From contig JAYREU010000077.1 in assembly GCA_041908765.1 (NCBI GenBank), forward strand, positions 1 through 6,300: 6,300 nucleotides of DNA, given 5' to 3'. The stretch is from CAYUST01 sp041908765 (GTDB lineage: Bacteria > Patescibacteriota > Gracilibacteria > Absconditabacterales > Absconditicoccaceae). Shown here one piece after another: positions 1 through 4,690 of this stretch (within the stretch, counting starts at the first letter, position 1; every line of letters begins with the position of its first letter). Made by a program: the position numbers and the translations under genes. A model generated the notes under the pieces. It saw only the letters and a list, made by a program, of their open reading frames with translations. It had not been told where the DNA came from and searched no databases.

Positions 1-229
1 GGGACGGATTGCTATCACGTACTTTGTTTTTTCTCCAATATCCACGATGATTGGTTGCAACAACACCATATAGATGTTTAATCACTACATATTCACAGTC
101 ATACGTATCCCTTTTTTGTCTTTTGATTAATAAAAATGGATTCATTTCTGTGCCATCTCATCATTTGGTATAAAGTTCTAGTATGATTTTATTACTACCT
201 TTCAAAGATGGATGGAGAATATTTTCCAT
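1..229 (-). CDS. Unrecognised protein, N-terminal part, with tandem UGA-Gly
   Basis: The reading frame begins at an ATG at 229 and stays free of TAA and TAG to the left edge (76 codons), if TGA is read as glycine. Codons 24-25 are a tandem TGA TGA, giving LYTKGGDGTEMNPF. Further on the protein reads EYVVIKHLYGVVATNH and GYWRKNKV, so it is basic and rich in aromatic residues. I do not recognise a family. The gene follows the VOC gene by 28 bases on the same strand, so the two may share a transcript. A conventional caller would probably start at the internal ATG at 145, just after the two TGA codons, and lose about 28 residues. No Shine-Dalgarno sequence precedes the ATG. Reality of the gene rests on frame openness, plausible composition and the code seen in its neighbours. 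The start is the less certain part. Confidence 0.55.
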
Positions 230-257
230 ACTACTTCTATTATTCAAAATAAATTTT

Positions 258-692
258 TTATTCGTTCTCTTTTGGGTCAAAACTCATCATCCATTCAATA
301 CCGAATTTGTCTCTCAACATGCCAAAGTAGGTGCCCCAAGGACTATCTCCTATAGGGAATTCGACTTCTCCACCTGCGGAAAGCCCAGTAAATAATTTGT
401 CTGCTTCTTCTTTGCTGACAGCATGTATTGCAATTTTGCTTCTTGTTTCCTGTTCGTTGTGTTTGCCAAGCATTGCAGGTGTATCACTTCCCATCAACAT
501 ACTAGTAGCGCCAATTGGCAAAGCTATGTGCATAATTTTATTTGCTTCATCTTCTGCAACAGGAAATTCATCACTTGCCATGTCTTTGAAACGACTAATT
601 TTAGAGAACTCTCCACCAAATACTGATTGGTAAAAGGCAAATGCTTCCTCAGCATTTCCATTGAAGTGAATGTAAGGATTGATGCTTGCCAT
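258..692 (-). CDS. VOC-family protein, PhnB/YjdN-like (glyoxalase fold)
   Basis: A complete 144-residue protein with an ATG start and TAA stop, the usual length for single-unit PhnB/YjdN-like members of the vicinal oxygen chelate superfamily. Recognisable pieces are the N-terminal INPYIHFNGNAEEAFAFYQ (residues about 4-22), the VFGGEF turn, the central MLMGSD strand, and the C-terminal WGTYFGMLRDKFGIEWM. The superfamily builds paired beta-alpha-beta-beta-beta units that often bind a metal, but members of this subgroup are mostly uncharacterised; the substrate cannot be named. It is probably cytosolic, as no signal or membrane segment is seen. It lies downstream of the tRNA pair on the same strand. 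All 14 glycines use GGN and none uses TGA, unlike the rel, DUF4012 and hicA genes nearby, which may reflect acquisition from a standard-code donor. No Shine-Dalgarno sequence is visible. Confidence 0.9.
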   Translation of the reverse strand: MASINPYIHFNGNAEEAFAFYQSVFGGEFSKISRFKDMASDEFPVAEDEANKIMHIALPIGATSMLMGSDTPAMLGKHNEQETRSKIAIHAVSKEEADKLFTGLSAGGEVEFPIGDSPWGTYFGMLRDKFGIEWMMSFDPKENE

Positions 693-720
693 AATAGGTT
701 GAGATATGAAAAAAACGTTT

Positions 721-794
721 TAGGCCTGCCGGGAATCGAACCCGGAACCTTGGGCTTAAGAGGCCCCTGCTCTAACCAATTGAGCTACAGACCC
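721..794 (-). tRNA. tRNA-Lys (anticodon CUU)
   Basis: A 74-nt cloverleaf folds by eye. The acceptor pairs GGGTCTG with CAGGCCT, with G-U pairs at 1-72 and 4-69. The D arm is GCTC/GAGC with a nine-base loop containing GG. The anticodon loop is CTCTTAA, giving CUU with U33 and A37. The variable loop is AGGTT and the T arm is CCGGG-TTCGATT-CCCGG. The discriminator is A and the 3' CCA is not encoded, so CCA addition must be enzymatic. The top pair of the anticodon stem (27-43) is a G-A mismatch. The gene lies behind the tRNA-like element and probably shares its promoter at 930-957. Confidence 0.93.
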
Positions 795-816
795 AAATAG
801 GGAAAATTTTAAAAAT

Positions 817-904
817 GAACGATCGAACCCGGAACCTTGTCGGTCCAAAGACCGACCTGCTCTAACCACCTTGGCTAACGCCAAGCAGGTTGCTCTACAG
901 ACCC
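817..904 (-). pseudogene. Aberrant tRNA-like element, probably a degenerate tRNA
   Basis: This element shares three blocks with the adjacent tRNA-Lys: the 5' GGGTCTGTAG, a D-arm TGGTTAGAGCAGG, and a T-arm AAGGTTCCGGGTTCGAT. Relative to tRNA-Lys it is 20 nt longer in the D region, where a perfect hairpin sits (CTTGGC-GTTA-GCCAAG, 870-885), and 3 nt longer in the anticodon region. The anticodon arm forms a 7-bp stem with a four-base TTTG loop (839-856), so no normal seven-base loop with U33 can be assigned. The T-arm 3' strand and acceptor 3' strand are missing: after TTCGAT the sequence diverges into GTTCATTTTT. It sits directly behind a good promoter and 22 nt before tRNA-Lys. The likeliest reading is a broken tRNA kept as the leader of the tRNA transcript; a functional non-tRNA role is possible but unsupported. 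Confidence 0.65.
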
Positions 905-929
905 ATACAATCAAATTGTACAGGGTCTC

Positions 930-957
930 CTTATAGAAAATCTGCACATAAAGTCAA
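930..957 (-). promoter_or_regulatory. Promoter of the tRNA-like element and tRNA-Lys
   Basis: On the minus strand, TTGACT (957-952) and TATAAG (935-930) are separated by 16 bases, close to the sigma-70 consensus. The -10 box ends 25 bases before the tRNA-like element. The hicA stop codon is only 13 bases upstream of the -35 box, so hicA transcripts probably also run into this region. The same 16-base spacing appears in the two plus-strand promoters of this window. Confidence 0.7.
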
Positions 958-970
958 GTTGAGCATTGAT

Positions 971-1186
971 TTATAGGTCATGGAACTCTTTATTCGTCAT
1001 TTGTAATGACTTCACCACCTCTTTGATCACTCCCTTGCTTATGGTCTTGCCAGCATGTCTTGGTAGGAGTATATGTACCAAAGTTGTTGGATGATACCGT
1101 AGTTCATGAGATCCCTTTCCTTGTCTTTCAATCACAAATCAAAGCTTTTTAATTTTCCTGCAAAGCTCTTCATATGTATAGTTCAT
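971..1186 (-). CDS. hicA: HicA-like mRNA interferase toxin (one UGA-Gly codon)
   Basis: Read with TGA as glycine, this is a 71-residue protein ending at TAA, the usual size for HicA. HicA toxins have a double-stranded-RNA-binding-like fold and cleave mRNA using a conserved histidine. Here residues 1-16 form the first helix (NYTYEELCRKIKKLG), followed by FVIERQGKGSH, whose GSH histidine (residue 27) is the expected catalytic residue. The second strand and helix read VHILLPRHAGKTISKGVIK and EVVKSLQ, the typical HicA ending. Codon 16 is TGA (1141-1139) at the family's Gly-Phe position; under the standard code the gene is cut there and is easily missed. An in-frame ATG at 1195 is followed at once by TGA; the ATG at 1186 was chosen because it matches the family start. 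hicB ends just upstream, so the pair is co-transcribed. Confidence 0.87.
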
Positions 1187-1199
1187 TACTCACATGAGT

Positions 1200-1442
1200 T
1201 TAGAGAGAAAATTCTAAACGAGAAAAAGATAACTCACTCAATGTTTTCGATTGTTTATAGAGATTGCGAATTGCGGGGGTTTTGTCTGCGATATGTTGCT
1301 TAAAACTAATTACTTGAATATATACATCAAGTAAATTGTGAATAGTCTTTTGCATAGTTTCACCTTGCGCATATACTCCTTCAACACCTATAAGTTTTGC
1401 AAAAAAGAGGTTATTCTTCTCTTTGGTAATAGATATTTTCAT
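1200..1442 (-). CDS. hicB: HicB-like antitoxin
   Basis: An 80-residue protein from the ATG at 1442 to a TAA. The N-terminal half fits the HicB partial-RNase-H fold: MKISITKEKNNLFFAKLIG, then GVYAQGETMQKTIHNLLD with the family's G-x-T-hydrophobic-helix pattern (residues about 22-45). The rest (YIQVISFKQHIAD onward) is helical and short; no clear ribbon-helix-helix or helix-turn-helix segment is visible. HicB antitoxins bind and block HicA, and many also repress their own operon. The stop lies 13 bases before the chosen hicA start, and antitoxin-first order is a known variant. The frame is open further upstream, but the ATG at 1442 aligns with the family start, and the upstream residues look non-coding. 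No Shine-Dalgarno sequence is present. Confidence 0.75.
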   Translation of the reverse strand: MKISITKEKNNLFFAKLIGVEGVYAQGETMQKTIHNLLDVYIQVISFKQHIADKTPAIRNLYKQSKTLSELSFSRLEFSL

Positions 1443-1593
1443 GATTGTGTACAAATTAAAAACGTATAGCAATAGGGTATAGAATCTCGTCTTTGATGCA
1501 ATAGTATTTTTCACATGCACGTACCTATTCAATGGGTTCAAAAGTAAAAAATCTCCTAAATCTTCCATTTTCAAATTTCAAGAGCATTTCATA

Positions 1594-1621
1594 TTGCTAT
1601 TTGTGTAAAAAATGTTATAAA
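1594..1621 (+). promoter_or_regulatory. Promoter of the basic-protein gene
   Basis: TTGCTA (1594-1599) and TATAAA (1616-1621) are separated by 16 bases and end 18 bases before the ATG at 1640, predicting a very short 5' leader. The -35 region lies in the word ATATTGCTATTT, which recurs exactly in the promoter at 2135. Confidence 0.6.
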
Positions 1622-1639
1622 CTTGTCAAAATAAAAGAT

Positions 1640-2068
1640 ATGCCAATCAAAAAACCGCAGGCAAAGAAGCCTGCACCCAAGAAAAAAGTGGTTGCTAAGG
1701 TCAAGCAACCTACAAAAAAAACAAATCAGACCAAAAAACTCCCAGGCAAAAAAGCCACTGTCCCCCCAAAAGAAACTGCTAAGCAACACTCCAAGCCCAT
1801 CAAATTGGCAATGATGCTTTTTGAGATGCAAATGCACCTCATCAGTAAAAAATTACTCACCGACAAGCAGGGCAAGGAGTTAGCCAAAAAGATCAACAAA
1901 CACCGTGACAAGATCAAGTCCGGATGCAAGAGAGCGCTATGTTATCGCAAGAACAGCACCCGCGCCAACAGCATTCGCAACCTCGCGGTGTCCTTCTTCT
2001 TGAAGGTCAGCAAGAAAAAGAAGCAAAGAATTCAGGAAGCCGTCAAAAAAACGTTTCAAACATTTTAG
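1640..2068 (+). CDS. Lysine-rich basic protein with histone-H1-like tail
   Basis: A complete 142-residue protein (ATG to TAG). Residues 1 to about 54 are a low-complexity tail of Lys, Pro, Ala, Thr and Val with AKKP-type repeats (KKPQAKKPAPKKK, KKLPGKKATVPPK), resembling the tails of H1-like bacterial nucleoid proteins. Residues about 55-142 are likely helical and still very basic (KLAMMLFEMQMHLISKKLL, ELAKKINKHRDKIKSG, KVSKKKKQRIQEAVKK). No enzyme motif, signal peptide or membrane segment is seen. Binding to DNA or RNA is inferred only from charge and composition. The frame is open upstream to 1532, but the promoter ending at 1621 and the onset of the Lys-rich composition favour the ATG at 1640. 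It has its own promoter and terminator, and is divergent from hicB. There is no in-frame TGA. The family is not recognised. Confidence 0.8.
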   Translation: MPIKKPQAKKPAPKKKVVAKVKQPTKKTNQTKKLPGKKATVPPKETAKQHSKPIKLAMMLFEMQMHLISKKLLTDKQGKELAKKINKHRDKIKSGCKRALCYRKNSTRANSIRNLAVSFFLKVSKKKKQRIQEAVKKTFQTF

Positions 2069-2090
2069 ACGGCAACCAATCTGATGACAG

Positions 2091-2118
2091 TCCTCGGGAA
2101 CTTCCCGGGGATTTTTTT
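2091..2118 (+). terminator. Intrinsic terminator after the basic-protein gene
   Basis: The stem TCCTCGGG pairs with CCCGGGGA (one G-T pair) around a short AACTT loop and is followed by seven Ts. It starts 22 bases after the TAG at 2068. Confidence 0.8.
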
Positions 2119-2134
2119 GAACGTAAAATTGATA

Positions 2135-2162
2135 TTGCTATTTCTTGGGAAATATGTATAGA
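2135..2162 (+). promoter_or_regulatory. Promoter of the small membrane-anchored protein gene
   Basis: TTGCTA (2135-2140) and TATAGA (2157-2162) are separated by 16 bases, 25 bases before the ATG at 2188. The -35 hexamer, its ATATTGCTATTT context and the spacing are the same as in the promoter at 1594-1621. An overlapping alternative is TTGATA (2129-2134) with TATGTA (2153-2158). Confidence 0.55.
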
Positions 2163-2187
2163 ATACGTACACAAATAAAAAAAATTT

Positions 2188-2595
2188 ATGAAAAAAATTT
2201 TATTAAAAATTTTCATTACCACAATTCTTCCCTTGATTGTGGAGCAACTCATCGTACTTGTCGCAAAGTACATGAAGAAAGAAGGGGCTGAAGGTGAAGG
2301 CGAGAAACTGATGTCTGACCTCAAAGCCAAGGGAGCTGAGTGGACTACGAAGTTTAAATCTGCCTGGGAATCGGCAAGTTCTGAGGGGTCAAAGGAGATC
2401 AATGACACGCTTGCTCGCTTGAAGCGCACAGCTCGTGAATTCATAGCTAATGCTACCGGTAAGTCGCCGGCGCAAGTAGATGCGATGTTTGCAGAAGTTT
2501 ACGCTGAGTTCGAGGAGAACGTGTTGGGCAAATTCTTCAAGAAAAAGGAGGAGTCAAAAAAGGAAGACACTAAGAACGATGAAAAAGCAGCATAA
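2188..2595 (+). CDS. Small membrane-anchored helical protein, unknown function
   Basis: A complete 135-residue protein (ATG to TAA). Residues about 4-27 form one hydrophobic segment after two lysines (KKILLKIFITTILPLIVEQL and on to VLVAKY), which fits an uncleaved N-terminal membrane anchor. The rest is hydrophilic and probably helical, alternating charged and small residues (KLMSDLKAKGAEWTTKFKSA, LARLKRTAREFIANATGKSP, VDAMFAEVYAEFEENVLGKF), and ends in a charged Lys/Glu/Asp tail. I do not recognise a family. It is a single-gene unit with its own promoter and terminator, and its promoter closely resembles that of the basic-protein gene upstream, so the two may be co-regulated. The leader is very A-rich and lacks a Shine-Dalgarno sequence. 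There is no in-frame TGA; its seven or so glycines all use GGN. The antisense frame is a shadow. Confidence 0.85.
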   Translation: MKKILLKIFITTILPLIVEQLIVLVAKYMKKEGAEGEGEKLMSDLKAKGAEWTTKFKSAWESASSEGSKEINDTLARLKRTAREFIANATGKSPAQVDAMFAEVYAEFEENVLGKFFKKKEESKKEDTKNDEKAA

Positions 2596-2612
2596 ACATG
2601 AATTCATGTTTA
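2593..2612. repeat. Perfect 20-bp palindrome overlapping a stop codon
   Basis: TAAACATGAA is followed directly by its reverse complement TTCATGTTTA. The first three bases are the TAA stop of the small membrane-anchored protein gene, and the terminator stem begins five bases later. It could be an operator-like dimer site or simply part of the 3' end structure. Confidence 0.7.
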
Positions 2613-2616
2613 ATAA

Positions 2617-2642
2617 GGGCCCCGCATAGCGGGGCCCTTTTT
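2617..2642 (+). terminator. Strong intrinsic terminator between convergent genes
   Basis: A perfect 9-bp stem, GGGCCCCGC with GCGGGGCCC, closes an ATA loop and is followed by five Ts on the plus strand. It ends the gene at 2188-2595. Read on the minus strand it lies 15 bases after the DUF4012 stop and is followed by TTATTAAA, so it may work in both directions, less strongly on that side. Confidence 0.9.
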
Positions 2643-2651
2643 CAAATACCT

Positions 2652-4184
2652 TTATTTATTCCCAACTTCCATCACCCACCTGATCGTTGCCTGTCCAGGA
2701 GACTGGGTAATTGCAGAAGTATAGGTTGCTCAGTAGGCGAAAGGCGTTTCAAAGAGATTGACCTCACGGACATCTCCCGTGAGTACTCAGAAACGAATAT
2801 GTTTGGGATAGTAGACAAGTCCTCTCGTTTCTCGGGTAGGATCAAGCACTAAAATATGACGCTCCCTGTCCCCCAAAGTAATCTGATACTGCTCTTCAAG
2901 AGAGTTAATAAAATCTTTATACGTTTGTGGCACATCAAATGAGTACATTATTTCTATGCCATACGTGCCTGGAGGTAGTGCTCCGAGAGGGATAATATCA
3001 CCGCTTGCCTGCTGGATTATTTTTCCTTGAGTATCATATATCGTCAATGTTTTTTTGACAAAGCCATCTGCTTTGTTGAACGAGGTATTACTCTCTCGAC
3101 TATAGAGCGTATCTTCTTCGAACCTCGTCGTCAGGCCTGCTCTACGCAATCGTGTATGCATACTTCATGAAACATCTTCTAGATAGATGTTGATGTATCT
3201 TTTTTGAATAAGCTCGGGAAGACGCGTGAACAAGGCTTTGATAAGTTCTTTTTGATGGGTTTGGACGAAGTTTTGAGATGAGGTGAGATAGAGTTCTTTT
3301 TTTCATCGACGTGCTTGCCCTCTGATGAGATCGATGGATGCATTGGCAAATTGCCATTCTCGGAATTGTTTGAGAAAGTCAGGAAAGAGATCGACGAACA
3401 TGTCGGTCCTCAAAAAAATTACGCCTCTAATCTTCTTACCCGGGTAGGACTTTTCGTAGAGATTTTTGATGTGCGCACCATCGTGATAGGTAAATCAGAC
3501 CTTGTTCGCTCCTACAAAATAGACCTGACGATCAGGCAAGAAATTCGTGAGCCATTTGGGACCGGTGATGGACGTATCGGGATTGTCGTACTGAGGGAGA
3601 TAACTATCTACAATTTCAATATCTTTAACCCAACCTTTGACGATCGTGACCAACGCAAAAGACCCGAAGAAACCACCATTGGGTCTTTTCTCTGACGTGT
3701 TTTGCAAGACGACCAAATAGCGCTGTTCTTTTTCTTCGCCAAGCAATGAACGAATATCTCAACTGAAAGTAGCCAGTTGTTGCATGAGTTGTACATGCTG
3801 AGGGAAAGGACGCAAGAAGGGTTTGGTCAACCAGGAACCTCACTGTGCCATGTACTTGGTGACGCCATCGACATGTTCACTCCAAAGAGAGCTTTGTGGT
3901 TGGGTAATCATCGTATAGCCATGATAGATAGCGCGTGCTAAGTCTGGGTCTATAAATCTCAAAAACACAGGCAAGGTAGGCAAGAGTGATTGGAGGGATG
4001 CAGCGTTGATGCCTCACTGCACAAAAGGTGCAAGCGAACTAGATATATTGATGCACAAAGCACACAACAAGAAAAATCACCAATGGAGATGCTGAGATCG
4101 TTTAGGCATTCCTGAAGTTACTCCAAAAAAGGATCCTCATGATTGAGGGAGCGTTGGTTTGAGAAATCAAAAGGAAGCTCCCAT
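2652..4184 (-). CDS. DUF4012 protein with 11 UGA-Gly codons
   Basis: With TGA read as glycine, one frame of 510 residues runs from the ATG at 4184 to TAA at 2654-2652. The N-terminus is short and cytoplasmic, followed by a membrane segment at about residues 34-54 (WGFFLLCALCINISSSLAPF). The DUF4012 signature lies at about 155-175: RYLVVLQNTSEKRPNGGFFG followed by SFALVTI. Next come DIEIVDSYLPQYDNP, the FANASIDLIRGQARRGKKEL segment at about 280-297, and a beta-rich C-terminus with PLGALPPGTYGIEI. DUF4012 proteins are membrane-anchored and mostly extracytoplasmic; their biochemical role is unknown. TGA codons fall at residues 6, 16, 36, 57, 115, 142, 230, 294, 340, 466 and 485, against about 29 GGN codons by my count. 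A standard-code reading gives at least five fragments. The gene follows the zinc-ribbon gene by 30 bases. An alternative ATG lies at 4109. Confidence 0.9.
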
Positions 4185-4214
4185 ATAGCAAAACAAAAAA
4201 AACAAAAACCTACC

Positions 4215-4661
4215 TTATTCTTCTTCTGGCATATCTAGATTGGGCGCTCCACAAAAAGGACAGTATTCGTAATCCACAGGATACGGCTTTTTACATTCTT
4301 TGCACGGGTGCTTGAGCTTGCTTCCACAATAGACACAAAATTCAAATTCTTTGCTATTCCTCCCATCACAGTGCGCACAAAAAATACCTTCTGCCAAGTA
4401 TGCTTGTTCTCGTGAGGTCAATTCTCCTGGCTGTTGACGAATAGGTCTGATGAGGAAGTACAACGGGAGTCCAATCAATGGTGTCCCCAGCAGAATGAGC
4501 AAAATACTTAAGAGCTGAAAACTAAAGTGTTCTGTCCTCGTGCTACTATCTTTGGCTACCCACAACAGACAGTAGATCCACAAGAATGCAACGAGTGCGA
4601 CAATACAATAGACCACCCACTGCACTTGCGATGATGCTTGGAAAAAAGAAGAGAGATTCAT
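4215..4661 (-). CDS. Two-TM protein with double zinc ribbon
   Basis: A complete 148-residue protein (ATG to TAA). Two membrane segments are clear, at about residues 15-35 (VYCIVALVAFLWIYCLLWVA) and 48-71 (FQLLSILLILLGTPLIGLPL and onward). After a linker come two zinc-ribbon units near the C-terminus: CAHC with CVYC (about 94-112), and CKEC with CPFC (about 120-137), each supplying four cysteines for one zinc ion. The acidic tail is DMPEEE. The ribbons are probably cytoplasmic and may mediate protein or nucleic acid contacts; no catalytic motif is seen. It lies between rel (29 bases upstream) and the DUF4012 gene (30 bases downstream) on the same strand, so an operon is likely. It contains no in-frame TGA. 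No Shine-Dalgarno sequence precedes the ATG; the frame is open further upstream without another ATG close by. Confidence 0.85.
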   Translation of the reverse strand: MNLSSFFQASSQVQWVVYCIVALVAFLWIYCLLWVAKDSSTRTEHFSFQLLSILLILLGTPLIGLPLYFLIRPIRQQPGELTSREQAYLAEGIFCAHCDGRNSKEFEFCVYCGSKLKHPCKECKKPYPVDYEYCPFCGAPNLDMPEEE

Positions 4662-4690
4662 GAGAAAAACGAGAATAAAGGGAGATGATT

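Noticed and set aside
756..947. Minus-strand frame across the tRNA region
   Set aside because: It covers the tRNA-Lys and tRNA-like element and is explained by their sequence.
1193..1195. Upstream ATG as the hicA start
   Set aside because: It is followed at once by TGA and adds three residues absent from the family pattern; the ATG at 1186 fits HicA better, though the other is not excluded.
1443..1520. Promoter for hicBA on the minus strand
   Set aside because: TTGCAT and TTGCTA words are present but no -10 box at 16-18 bases is convincing, so no site is annotated.
1589..1837. Minus-strand frame rich in Cys, Phe and Leu
   Set aside because: It is the antisense shadow of the lysine-rich gene; its composition is just the complement of AAA/AAG codons.
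1924..2178. Plus-strand frame overlapping the end of the basic-protein gene
   Set aside because: It runs through the terminator at 2091-2118 and the next promoter, and reads as an out-of-frame shadow.
2043..2444. Minus-strand frame of 133 codons
   Set aside because: It lies antisense to the membrane-anchored protein gene, crosses that gene's promoter, and shows no family features.
3315..3695. Plus-strand frame of 126 codons
   Set aside because: It is antisense to the DUF4012 gene, whose motifs are clear on the other strand.
2652..4184. Broken minus-strand frames as a decayed pseudogene or frameshifts
   Set aside because: The breaks are all TGA in one unchanged frame, with no indel needed, and family motifs continue on both sides.
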